From Ascocoryne sarcoides NRRL 50072 (Eukaryota > Ascomycota > Leotiomycetes > Helotiales > Gelatinodiscaceae), in the NCBI GenBank assembly GCA_000328965.1, contig KB205946.1, positions 682,001 to 746,000 on the forward strand: 64,000 bases of DNA, in the 5' to 3' direction. Below the pieces are notes generated by a model. It was not told the origin of the DNA. It made no database searches and worked only from the letters and a program-made list of their open reading frames with translations. A program made the position numbers and the translations under genes. Below, one piece after another: positions 22,574 through 33,313 of the stretch; position 1 is the first letter of the stretch, and each line of letters opens with the position of its first letter.

Positions 22574-23140
22574 TCATCCCCCCCCCCTCTCCAGCCACAG
22601 CATCTCATCCACCAACGCACCCCGGCCCAGCACTACATACCCATCTATCTCCCGATCCTCCCGCTCGCTGACCATGACCCGCACCTCCACGCTCACCATC
22701 CCCTTGCGCACATCCGCAAACACGAGTTTCAGATCCACCAGTTCCGGCAGCGGCTTCTCCTTCTCCATCTCCATCGTCGCAGCCGGGTGGTCGTCGTGGA
22801 ACTCGAGGGTGTAGAGGGGTGAGGTGGCCTGCTTCGGTTGCGCGTTTGGGAAGTATTGCTCGAGGGTTTGGGCGGTGATGAAGGAGCGGGAGGAGTAGGG
22901 GTCGATCTTGTAGGCGAGGGTTTGGTAGGGGGAGGTGTAGAGGGTGGTGTAGATGGGGAGGTAAGGGGAGAGGAGCTTGCTGGGTTCGCGGGGAGGGCTT
23001 GGTGTTCGTGGCAACATGGGCAGGGTCGTGTCGAAGGTGTAGTTGGTGGAACTTGATGGGTTGGAGGCTTCTTCTGCACCTGGTACTGTGCTCGTGTTGA
23101 CCTGGGCGTGATCTTTGTTAGGGCGAGTTGGTGAGTACAT
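22574..23140 (-). CDS. Hypothetical protein, retropepsin-like fold suspected; frame break near 3' end
   Basis: Reads as 188 residues from ATG 23140 to TGA 22574-22576. After a disordered Pro/Ser-rich N-terminus there is 'AYKIDPYSSRSFITAQTLE', which resembles the hydrophobic-D-[ST]-G-A-x-x-[ST]-F-[IV] loop of retropepsins. Later comes 'VSVEVRVMV' and 'IDGYVVLGRGALVDEML', resembling their 'V-I-L-G-x-D-x-L' element. The catalytic D-T/S-G is absent (D-P-Y here), so any such protein would be inactive as a protease. The frame ends inside a run of ten C (22578-22587). One base fewer would extend the protein by about 20 more residues with ordinary protein character to a TAA at 22498-22500. I cannot tell a sequencing error from a real frameshift. 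The family call is an inference. Confidence 0.5.
   Translation of the reverse strand: MYSPTRPNKDHAQVNTSTVPGAEEASNPSSSTNYTFDTTLPMLPRTPSPPREPSKLLSPYLPIYTTLYTSPYQTLAYKIDPYSSRSFITAQTLEQYFPNAQPKQATSPLYTLEFHDDHPAATMEMEKEKPLPELVDLKLVFADVRKGMVSVEVRVMVSEREDREIDGYVVLGRGALVDEMLWLERGGG
22578..22587. repeat. Poly-C run (10 bases) at the frame break
   Basis: Ten consecutive C on the plus strand (G on the coding strand) sit where the retropepsin-like frame stops and the neighbouring frame remains open. Confidence 0.9.
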
Positions 23141-24154
23141 TTTCAGCTGTTTGATCTGTTGCTAGTGTTAGCTTTAGAGTAGAGTGCTAGCGGATGTCAA
23201 GGAATACCTCTGTGGTTCTGATGGTTGATTGTGTTGTGACACTTGATGATCAATTAGACTGAAGCTCATAATAAGATAACTAGCTTCTGATGTGGGTAAC
23301 GCTTGCACAATAGTAGTTCTTGAGAAGAGGGTCTAGAAGACAATCAAGTCAGACTCTATTCAAAATTAGCCGAGAGCGAAAGTAAACAAGAACGTCTCTA
23401 TCCGCGTACTGTTGAAGTTGATTATAATCAATTCTTACCGCTGATATAGCAAAGCAAACAGTGTATCTGCTTAGTTGCACTGCTCATTGTGCGTTTTTGT
23501 CTCCCTCTTTTACTTTGCTTTTGTTTTGTGATATCTGGCTCGCTGTTTTTACACCTCGCTTACGCGCCTTCACCTTGACGCCCACATCTTTCTCATCCTA
23601 AGAATCAGTGAGAAATGCTCAAAGAGACATTTAGTTCGCATGGTCAGATACATAGTTTGAAAGCTAAGGGAGTGAATAGAGCAAACAAGCACAAAGACAA
23701 CCAGACAGTCACAGCTTACTGAAGCAGGAGTATGAAGCCCCGAAGCACATCTGTTCAAAACTTTCTTTCTTTCTTTCTTAAATACAGAATAAGTTTATCA
23801 TAATCTTTTACGTGATGCTACTACCTTTCCTGAAACCCACCTGCTCCAACTGCCGCTATACGCATTACCTGTAGCAAGTTCGCTCTAAGCGCAAGCTAGG
23901 ATGAACAGAAGGCACGTTAGGAGTAAATATCCTCTCCAACTTTAAATTTCCACTACGGCTTCTGGCTAAGCGGCTGTGGATAAAAAAACCACGAGGCGCA
24001 TTTTTAATTCCATTCAACCTAGATATATATCATAGTTCCACGCATCCTTCATCAGTCATTCACACAAACCCTCTTTCGCCCAGCCCCTTCGATATCCATA
24101 AAATTGCCCATCCCACCTCCATAGATCCTCCGACGCACTAATTCATAAACACCG
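23141..24154. other. Intergenic region with TTTC microsatellite
   Basis: About 1 kb. It contains a (TTTC)n run around 23760-23780 and otherwise nothing recognised. Its left end is the promoter of the retropepsin-like gene, and its right end the 3' flank of the Pro/Gln-rich gene. Confidence 0.55.
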
Positions 24155-24604
24155 CTATGACCCCAACTTCCCCAACTCGCTCTCAGGCAGCCAAACCATC
24201 CGCCCATCCAGCATGACGGCCGGCAACATCCTCACCGTGGTCCCAGCCGGGAGACCCAGGAACGGCGGCGCCGTGATGACGGGATACTGCGAGGTCATGT
24301 TATGGTATGTGGGTTGTTGGTGTTGTTGATTTATTTGCATGGGAAATTGGCCGCAGGGCTGAGTGGCGTATGAGTGTGCTGGTGCTCCGAGATACGTGTA
24401 CTGCGTATATGGGAATGTTGTTGCTTGGGTTGGTTGGGGGATCTGATACGGAGAATAGAATTGTTGAGCCGGGACAGCTAGGACAGTGTGGGGGAGAGGC
24501 ACGAATTGATACTGCAGGTTCTGTGGCTGCGCTTGCTGTTGTGCAGTTGCGGGTTGTCCCTGTGGAGGCAGAGTAGAATACGGCGGTGGCGGTGACGGTT
24601 CCAT
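24155..24604 (-). CDS. Pro/Gln/Tyr-rich low-complexity protein with N-terminal PPPY motif
   Basis: Single exon, 149 residues from ATG 24604 (the codon six bases upstream is GTG). It opens with 'MEPSPPPPYSTLPP', where PPPY is the classic ligand of WW domains such as those of Rsp5/Nedd4 ubiquitin ligases and their adaptors. The middle is rich in Q, P and Y with Y-x-x-Y/F spacing ('FYSPYQIPQP', 'FPYTQYTYLG'), giving a disordered or prion-like composition. The last 45 residues are more ordered-looking: 'AGTTVRMLPAVMLDGRMVWLPESELG'-like strands ending at residue 149. No family was recognised. It may be the terminal exon of a longer gene, but no upstream splice was evident. Confidence 0.55.
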   Translation of the reverse strand: MEPSPPPPYSTLPPQGQPATAQQQAQPQNLQYQFVPLPHTVLAVPAQQFYSPYQIPQPTQATTFPYTQYTYLGAPAHSYATQPCGQFPMQINQQHQQPTYHNMTSQYPVITAPPFLGLPAGTTVRMLPAVMLDGRMVWLPESELGKLGS

Positions 24605-25652
24605 CTTCACTTTATTCTATGCCTTTATCAAAAATCTCGATAATTAATGAAGGAGAAAGGCAAAGCATATTTGGGGTCGCACAGGCTATATAATCAATCT
24701 ACACGCTTCAAAAGCATTCAGAGCAAGAGTGAGGTTATTCTAAGATTTTGACCAGTCCCCTTCTCAGGCTCGTGAATATCTTTCCGAAGGTTATAAGGAC
24801 ACTATCCCATAAGAGTTACATGAACAACACACAAGATAAAATAAAATTAAGTAAACACGAATTATTCATAACAAACAAATCGATATTCACAAAATAGAAC
24901 CAAGCCTTGAAGCGTCGTCATCGTTCTACAAGAACTGACACCCCAACTCACCACACAAAATCAAATAGTAACAACAGGGCTTTACAACTCCCACGTTTCA
25001 AATGTGAACGCTGTTAGATTATGACTTATAATCTCATTCTCAAACTTTGACTCTAACATCAGACCAGTCAGCCATGCCTGCATCGTGTGCAGTTAACATC
25101 GAGCCCGGAGAGCTGGCATGCATTTTGACCAGAGAAAATTAAACGAGTAGTGAATAATCATTGGCATAGAGGGTGACTGAAGCAGTTGTGGATTTCAAAA
25201 GCCATGTAAGAGTTGTGTGACATTATTCACTGTGAGTGTAACACAGCGTCATGTTCTCAAGTTCAATATCGAGAAGAAAATAACCTTTACTGGCGACATG
25301 ACCATATCTAGACATTGACGTTAAGCATAAAGCCAGCGAAACCTCGCCATCTTTCCGATTTTATCTAGCATCTATAGCGATGATAACCAATCACAGCGCT
25401 TATACGGAGAGAAATGTTGTAAACTCTTATAATAGATTAATAGTGGAAGGAGGAGAGCTCATGTTCATCATATTGATACTCTCACTCACTCACAAGCTAC
25501 GGGAAATCCACCCATCCATCCCTTTTCATGACGCCATGTGACATTCCTCACAAACCTTACATGACGCTCTTGCTCAGCTGGAAAAATAAATTTCTTCATT
25601 TGAACTCCTTCTATCTATCCATTCATCCGATTATTCAGCGCTTGATTTGTAC
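24605..25652. other. Intergenic region (3' flank of G6PD)
   Basis: About 1 kb, AT-rich, with no coding signal. It includes the 3' UTR of the G6PD gene and the promoter of the Pro/Gln-rich gene. Confidence 0.5.
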
Positions 25653-27657
25653 TCACAACTTGTTTGGCTGCAGGGTTGACGTGGTTGGCCACTGATAACC
25701 CGCAGCGTCACTGAATTTATAGCCGTACGAGGAAGTGAAGTCGTCCAAGACAGCAGGGCCACGAGAGCCTGGAAAGTTTAGTATGCGATGTTGATAGCAG
25801 GAAAGGAAAAGGAGAAAATTGAGTTTATAGTATTTAGGACAGAAAAGAGGGGCTAGCTTACCATAAGGATATTCCATCGGGATGATCTCCTTGTTATCTT
25901 CGAGATAATGAAGGAGCGGCGTGAAGATCCTCCAGCTGGCATCCAATTCATCATCACGAACAAAGTTTGAATGGTCGCCCTTTAGAGAATCGAGAATGAG
26001 AGATTCATATGCTTCTGGGATCTTCAAATCGGAGAATCGTCTTCGGTAAGTCAAGTCAAGTTCTGTAACTACCGTCTGCATGCTCAAGCCAGGAAGCTTC
26101 GAGTTCATCTTGATGTAAACGCTTTCGTTGGGTTGAATGCGCATCACTAACTCATTTCGGGGAATGTCTTTGAAGATACCGGAGGTGACGTCCTTGAACT
26201 GGATTCGGATTTCCGTCTTCTGCTCGTTTAATGCCTTTCCAGCCTTCAGTATGAAAGGTACACCGTCCCATCGCTCATTCTTGATGAACGCGACCATTGC
26301 GCAGAAGGTTGGACACCTGGAGTCTTTGGGCACAGTGTCATCCTCCTTGTAGGATGGCTTGGTGCCATCCAATGACTTTCCGTATTGGCCAATGATGACG
26401 TTCTTTGGCTCGATTGCTGGAATACTTCGGAGAACCCGGACTTTCTCGTCTCGGACATCCTCTGCGGAGAATGAAATTGGCCTTTCCATGGCAAGAAGAG
26501 TTAAAACTTGAAGCAGATGGTTTTGCATCACATCGCGAATAATACCAAACTCGTCGAAGTAACCCCCGCGACCCTCTGTTCCAAAAGGCTCCTTGAAGGA
26601 GATCTGGACATTATCGATGTGGTTACGATTCCATGTTGCGCCGAAGAACTCATTGCCAAATCTTAGAATCAAAATGTTCTTCACCATTTCCTTTCCCAAA
26701 TAATGATCAATACGGAAGATCTCGTCCTCCTTCCAGTCTGGCTCCAGAGCCTTCTGTAATGCCCTAGAGCTGGCAAGATCCTTCCCAAATGGTTTCTCGA
26801 CCTGTAGGTATAGTGTCAACAAAGATCCGGTACATAACGGGAATTCCACATACGATAATTCTAGCGATGCCTTTCTCTGGGAAGCAGTTCCTCTTCAGAT
26901 GCTGGGAAACAGTGGTAAACACGCTTGGAGGTAATGCCATATAGAAAATGCGATTGTTTTCCGCGTGCCCCTGCTCTAGCTCCTTCAAGTGGTTCTCCAG
27001 GCCAACAAAAGACTCGTCCTTGTCGTATTGCCCACTGATGTATGTGCAGATGTTGCAGAACTCCTTTAGCTGCTGCTCCATATCCTTGGTCGGCGTCTTG
27101 ATATAAGACTTGACCCGCTTGAGGAATTCCTCATGGTCCATCGTAGTCCGCGCATATCCAACAATACGAACATCCTTGGGGAGGAATTGGTTGCGATACT
27201 ATGGCCAAATAAGCAGTGTTTGGGAGGTAGGTAGCCGGTGTTAGCAAGGGGGGACTTACGAGCCCGAAAAGAGCGGGAAACTATTATCATAGCGCATTAG
27301 CAATTTGCCCAGACATGCGCAGAACCGGTCCTCACTGTTTTCTTCTTAGCCAGATCACCAGAGGCACCTAACACAACCACCACGGTATTCTGCTTCAACT
27401 CAATGCTTCTGTTGGGGCAAATAAGAATTAGCACTCAAATCAGAAAATAGAGAGCAATTGGGCAGCTGGCGAGCTATCCAATCCGAAGCCGGGACAAGTC
27501 TCGTTCTTCATGAGAGATCAGGATATCGATGTTGGGGTTGTCCCGGTGCTATTTGCAGCTCTCGCAGGTGCTGGAGGAGTGACGTAGATTGATGGGTAAA
27601 ATGAGACACATACCCAGCACTGTGAGCCTCTTCAGGCTTGATCATTGTGTCCGCCAT
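25653..27657 (-). CDS. ZWF1: Glucose-6-phosphate 1-dehydrogenase
   Basis: First, NADPH-producing step of the oxidative pentose phosphate pathway, in the cytosol. Six minus-strand exons are 27657-27614, 27408-27336, 27280-27260 (21 bases), 27198-26854, 26801-25862 and 25768-25653, giving 512 residues (yeast Zwf1 505). The NADP loop 'GASGDLAKKK' is at about 29-38. The active-site block 'RIDHYLGKE' is at 191-199 with the substrate Lys and the His pair. 'EKPFG' at 163-167 and 'FGNEFF' follow the family order. The 21-base exon contributes exactly 'FPALFGL' and is essential, as skipping it would delete part of the N-terminal fold. No defects seen. The gene is divergent from the RPL33 gene. Confidence 0.97.
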
Positions 27658-28957
27658 GCTCGGGACGATGGCGTGTTTGGTGCTGTGATTAGAGACGACG
27701 AGATCGCGACAGATCGGGGTCGATTCGTTGTGTTTAGGAGTGTCAACGCTGGAGAAAATGTTGAATGTTGAGGTAGCAAATGTCGACTCGTAGCTTACTA
27801 CAGAGGCGGGGTCGTAGCGGGCAGTGCGGCTTGACCGGAATTAAGTATGTGAATGCTCCGACGCTTTGTTTGTGCACGTTCTCACGACTGCGGGTATGTG
27901 ACGTTTCGCTGCTCTTCGGATGGCAAACTGTTAATCTTCGCGAGTCGCCGGTTGGAGCTGGAAGGGTTCAAAAGGTTCAATTCTTATATAGGAGGAGAGC
28001 GGCAGCGGAGAGCCATGGAATTTAAAGATTTCGCTCCACGGCAACCCAACCCGCCCAATTATTCTACGGCAAAACTGTGGATTTAGATCAGTCACTGGAT
28101 TATAAAGCATCCTGCGTTGGTCCTGGTGGTCTAGGTGGCCACAAGACTAATCGGCGACAGGAGCAGAGGGACGTCGATCTTGGTCTCGACTAGAAACTCT
28201 CTCCGAGTCCGGGAGAGCTCCATGTCTTCGAGGAGGGAGTACCGTGACGTTGGATCCCTCTTCCGACCAGCCTGCGCGCCCGAGCTGTCGAATTCAGGAG
28301 GCAGAGCGCGGGTTCGAGCTCGTACGTCGCACATCTGGGAGCAGCCGTCATGTCCTCCGCCGGCCCTCTGCTCGGCGGAGATAGGAGTATCATCTGGCAA
28401 GCGACGCGCGAGCAGTGATGGATGGCGGTTCGAGGGCATGAATTATACGAGTTCGGACTTAACAAGAGATGTGGCGTTGTCAAGTACTCTATCAGGCCCG
28501 TCATGATGAGTTAGATTGCGGGCCTGCGAATGCAAGATCGAAACAACATTATCTGGATGCGGAATAGCGAATCTGGCTGCACGGAAGGGCCTCGCAAGAC
28601 GGCACATGAAGGAGGGTCTCATCATGTCGAGATTGACCGAGAAAGAGACGGTCCTCGCGCCGATGATGGCGGGGTGGGCGGTCACGTGGCGGTGTGGAAG
28701 TGCGAAGTGGGAAAGTGGGTGACTTCCTCCGATACGGACGGCACGAGGCTGAACCACACGTGACACGTCATTCGCTTAGCGTTGGGCCTAAGCGCGATGC
28801 ACACACCGATTTTTAGGAATTCAACATCGCGAAGAACGACCAACGACAACCATCGCCGACAACAATCATTCAACGAAGTCTTTCCAGCTGGACGTTTCGT
28901 TGATTCCGACTCCACATTCTCTCGATTCCAGTCACAGAAGGAGAGATCTTAGCAAAA
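27658..28957. promoter_or_regulatory. Divergent promoter region, G6PD / RPL33, with two CACGTG boxes
   Basis: The 1.3 kb lies between the start codons. The G6PD-proximal part has GC-rich open frames on both strands (28131-28506) that look like chance. Toward RPL33 there are two CACGTG palindromes at 28683 and 28757 and a 7-base inverted repeat (28773-28779 with 28788-28794). CACGTG sites are used by Cbf1-type bHLH factors at ribosomal-protein genes of some ascomycetes; use here is inferred. Confidence 0.5.
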
Positions 28958-29670
28958 ATGGGATCCGAAGCCGGACACAGACGTACGTACAACCTTCACT
29001 CTGGCGGTTGGGAATAATGCCAGTGGCATCTCAGCATCTCAGCAGCAGAATCCCAGGCTCTGCTGGTAGCTGGCTGTTTCCCCGCCTCCGCAATTGGTAT
29101 CTGAATGCTCAATGCTAACTTGTGCTTCCAGTCTATGTTAAGTAAGCAATGAAACCACCCGCCGCGATGAGTTCGAGGGGAGGGGAATCACCGTGGGACA
29201 AGACGCAGACGAGCGGCGACGGCGCAAGAGCGGAATTGAAGAACTGAAGCTGACTTTCGATCTCATAGGGGCCGCCACCTGTCCTACAAACGCGGCAAGC
29301 GCAACACCTCCCCCAACACCAGCTTGATTCAAATCGAGGGTGTTTCGGATAGCAAGGCTGCCACGTACGTTGACCCGATCCTCGGAGGAACTGGGATATG
29401 CTGACGTTTGGCTCAAGTTTCTACTCCGGAAAGAAGGTCGCTTTTGTCTACCGCGCCTCCAAGGAGATCAGAGGATCGAAGATTAGGGTTATCTGGGGCA
29501 AGATCACTCGGCCACATGGTATGCTTTAAACGATGAAGGTGTGCCCAGATGCAGACTAACCAGGTTATCCAGGCAACTCGGGCATAGTTCGTGCAAAGTT
29601 CAGAAACAATCTTCCTCCCAAGTCCTTTGGCGCGTCGGTTCGAGTTATGCTGTACCCATCTTCAATATAA
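28958..29670 (+). CDS. RPL33: 60S ribosomal protein L33 (eL33, L35Ae family)
   Basis: Component of the large ribosomal subunit. Five exons, 28958-28982, 29132-29141 (10 bases), 29269-29364, 29418-29518 and 29573-29670, encode 109 residues (yeast 107). The chain runs 'MGSEAGHR-LYVKGRHLSYKRG', then 'NTSLIQIEGV', 'FYSGKKVAFVYRA', 'KIRVIWGKITRPHGNSG', 'VRAKFRNNLPPKSFG' and a C-terminal 'VRVMLYPSSI'. This is the complete L35Ae domain. The 10-base exon supplies part of 'LYVK' and restores phase. Splice donors and acceptors are all GT-AG. High expression is expected, and intron density at the 5' end is typical of ribosomal-protein genes of filamentous fungi. Confidence 0.96.
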
Positions 29671-30562
29671 GAGGATGCTTCGGAGTTGGTTGCATGGGAT
29701 GGGATGGGAGGTGGTTGATGACATGCCGCATTATGGTCACTGGGCTATGTGCATAGTTTTGCGGGTAGCAATGGAATGAAGCAAAATAACCACCAAGAGG
29801 ACGGCCAATCTCGTGCAAAAATGGAATGCGATATGATGGGAGGGCATGTTTTTGCGTTCTGGTAGTACTGTGGTAATAGGGCTGATGAGCAATGGTGGTC
29901 TGGTCCGGACCGACCTTTGTATGCAGCAGCCTTCCTCGGAATCCAGAGCACTTTGCTGTGCCTCTGAAGATCTCCTTGCTTTTTTTTAGTTAGGCGAGCT
30001 TCTACCTTATCAATAAATCTACGTTCCGGCGAGATGGGCGTTGACTCTACGTTTAGCTTTGTTGCTGCGGTTGTTTTCCTTGATGTGTATTCGGCATGTC
30101 GACATGGGGGACGTTCCATGAAGATCATATCGAGAGAGCTTAAAGAGATAAGTGATTTTCTCGGCACGTTCCTTTATGTGTCTCTGGTAATTTGTTGTTG
30201 GATTAAAGTGTCGGACTCAAGTGACTTGAGACTTATATTTCCTCGGCGGTTGAGAGTTAAAGGGTGAGGTTCTCTATGTTTGATGTTATCATAACACCTA
30301 GGCTCTATTACATGGGGATGTGACTGTTAGCCTTGAGGAGTTAACCGTGAGTGAACCGTTGGAGCTGACAAGAGCCGAGAAGAGAAGTAGAAGAAAATGA
30401 GAGAAAGAAAGAGCATTCTATACGTTTGGTATCACAATGGAGTCTCAAGTCTTGATCTCTCGAGGCTTTATTTGCGTGGCGCTCAGAGTAAAGTGGTGAG
30501 TAGAAAGAAAGTAGGAATTATAGTAGATGGGTTTAGGTGTGTAATAACACTTGGACTTTCAA

Positions 30563-30666
30563 ACTTGGATCTTTAAGACTTGGATCTTTAAGACTTGGAT
30601 CTTTAAGACTTGGATCTTTAAGACTTGGATCTTTAAGACTTGGATCTTTAAGACTTGGATCTTGAG
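30563..30666. repeat. 15-base tandem repeat array, about 7 copies
   Basis: Six perfect copies of 'acttggatctttaag' (30563-30652) followed by a diverged seventh, with a further diverged copy just upstream (30549-30562). As 15 is a multiple of three, the array stays in one frame, but no gene spans it. Confidence 0.92.
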
Positions 30667-32632
30667 ACTTTGAGGCTTTGAGGTTTTGAGTTTTGTCTAT
30701 TACTGTAGTCGTGAAGGTCGAATGGCAAAGCGTCCTATTGTTTTGTATTATGGATAATGATATCTCACCTCTCCTCTGTCGTCATCATCACTTGAAAATT
30801 TCACAGTTGGGATTAAAAGAGAAGGAGAGATGGAGAGATGGAGAGAGAGATTTATGTGTTGAGTTTTATATATTTGATTTGAGTTTAAGTTTTGGTTTGA
30901 GTTTTGGTTTTATTATAACTTATGATATCTAGGTTTTACTGGGTTGGGTTAGGGGTTTTATCTTGGTTTTGGGAGGGGATGGGATTAGGAGGGATGGTGA
31001 CGAGGTTGGAGGTTGGAGGTTGGAGAGGGTAGTTGGGTGATTGGGTTGAAGTTAGAGTTAGAGTTGTTGGGGTTTTGGTGGGGGTTTTGGTGGGAATTGG
31101 GGGGGGATTGTGAGAGGGGACTGTTAGAGGGGACTGTTGGAGGGGATTATATATAAGAGAGGTGGGTGGTAAGTATTTATGAGATATGTTAAGATGAGTG
31201 GAGTTGTGAGAGTGATTTATATAGTGGTGGTAGTTCTGGTTGTGGTTATGATAGATGGGATAGATGTGGGTGGATATGGATGGATGTGGACGTGGGTGTG
31301 GATGGACGTAGGCGTTGGATGTGGGTGGATATAGATACGGAGTAGATATGGATAGATATGAAATGGGTATGGGTGTATTTAAGCGGTGTGTGGTGGATGA
31401 TTGTGCCATGTATGCAGAGAGCCAATTATGCGAGCTCGAGCGCGAGGTTGAGCACCGCTAGCTAGCTAGCCATGTTGACGATGAACCTTGACCACCTACC
31501 TATCGACCTACATAGACGACCAACCTCGATAGACGGCGACGGGCCTAGACGACTAATCCAGACGACCAACCATGACGACCGACAACCCTAGTGAGCTAGC
31601 GTCACATACTAGTTTATTCCTTCAGAAGAGGTAAGCGTTGGAATCTCGACAAGCAGAGTGGGATCTATCTCTGTTGATCTCATGGGATGCAAACACCATC
31701 GAAACAATCTCCATCACAACAGAGAGCTACTATACGGAAGCAAGAGACACGAAACTTCCTTATAGACATCTACACTCTTCTAGAAGGGTTCTCGAAAGCG
31801 AGAGCGTACCCCAAACCCGCAAGACGTCGGGAGGTCGGGGTGGGGGGATATTTCTCGAGTTCAGATATTATGATGAACAAATAAATAAAACCATGGGTGA
31901 AGCGAGCGATGTCAAAACCCCGATAAGCTGCCTTTGGTCTGTTATTGTTTACTGTTACTGTATGTATCTGTCTGTATCTGGACTATAACCTTTTCCCCCA
32001 GAAGAATCGTTATCGCTGGTGAGATGAGGGAAGGGCACATGTGATGTGCTGCTATGCATGGCTGGCTGCGGGCGGCTTCCGGGATGTGCGACTGTAGGCA
32101 AGGTACAATTCAGGATTGACTTGGGATCTGCCGGGGGCCCATGATAAATTGTGACATCTCTCGGTCCTGCAGTATATTATATTTCTCAGGATTTGGCCTT
32201 TTCCTGATTTTTGGGGTTTTTTGTGTATTTTGTGCAGGTGGGAGGATGAGGTCCCGGTAGCTCGTCTCGCAAGCCGGAAGAATCAAGAGGGCAAAGAATC
32301 AAGAGGGCAGAGGAGGGGAGGATTTCTCGGGTCAGATAATCGCAGGATCTGGTCCAGGATGACGAGGAACGGCGTGAGAGTGGATGTGGTGGATATCTGG
32401 GGGAATGCAATCGACTCGTTGGAGCCGGAAACTTCAGCTTGGATCGGCCATCTCGACGGCATCTGGCCCAATGGAAGCGCGGACAGGCACCAGAGGGAAA
32501 ATCCGAGCCATCCGAGGAGGGAATTCGCCTCTGCTCGTCACCCTGCGGGGGTGGACTGATACATCGAGGAAGATTTCAAGGAACCATCCTGATACCGATA
32601 GACGCACATGCTGGCAGTGCGATCAATACTTG

Positions 32633-32656
32633 AAAATCAAAATCAAAATCAAAATC
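32633..32656. repeat. Hexanucleotide repeat AAAATC x4
   Basis: Four perfect 'aaaatc' units in a spacer. Confidence 0.85.
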
Positions 32657-33140
32657 AAAGGGCGAACGAGGTGACAACACAGCAGCAGCTGGACTCCGAT
32701 TTCCCCTCGCCCTACGCCCGACCAGGTACGGGATATGCAGTCTCAAGGCACGGGGGAGTCCACGGTCGTCTCGTCTTCACCTTTCTTTGCTATCATCTCC
32801 GGGGAAACAAAGCGGACCTGAGCTGGAGTGGTCGAGCAAAGGATGGGAAAGGCGGGTTTCATTCTCTTTGTCCGGAAAGCGTTGAAGGCGTACGAAAAGA
32901 TCGTAGCTCGAGCGTAGTACAGGACTAGTTAGTAGCACTAGACCGAGACCGAGACCGGGTCGCACGCACGGGACGAGAGTTTGGGAAAAGTACCGAAATA
33001 GACAGACAGACATGGATCCAGACACGACGGTAACCTGCCCCGGTCGAGGATTTCCCGCTGACGATGGCGATAGCAACGGTCGAGTCTCTTCCCTCTTCTA
33101 CGTCGGCCGTCCAAGCAGAAGCCGGCATTTCGATGCACCT

Positions 33141-33313
33141 TTTCACCCTTCACCCTTCACACCCTCTCACCTCTCACCCTCTCACCCTCTCACCCCTCTC
33201 ACCCTCTCACCATCTCACCTCTCACACTCTCACCTCTCACACTCTCACCTCTCACACTCTCACCTCTCACCTCTCCCCCTCTCCCCCTCTCCCCTCTCCC
33301 CCCTCCCCTCTCG
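33141..33313. repeat. Pyrimidine tract with CTCAC-type tandem repeats
   Basis: About 170 bases almost free of G. It includes three perfect copies of the 15-base unit 'cacctctcacactct' (33216-33260) and ends in CCCCT/CCCTCT repeats. Such a strand-asymmetric tract can form triplex or i-motif structure in principle. It lies about 830 bases upstream of the DUF2406 start. Confidence 0.85.

Noticed and set aside
28300..28330. 'ggttcgagctc' looking like a tRNA T-arm
   Set aside because: No matching A box, acceptor stem or anticodon stem could be folded around it.
28131..28506. Overlapping open frames of about 100-123 codons on both strands between G6PD and RPL33
   Set aside because: GC-rich DNA keeps several frames open. 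No motif, no splice continuation, and the position is a divergent promoter.
30936..31409. 157-codon open frame on the minus strand rich in T, P, H, N and Y
   Set aside because: It is the translation of GGAT/GGTT-type low-complexity DNA. It has no family motif, and the composition follows the repeat.
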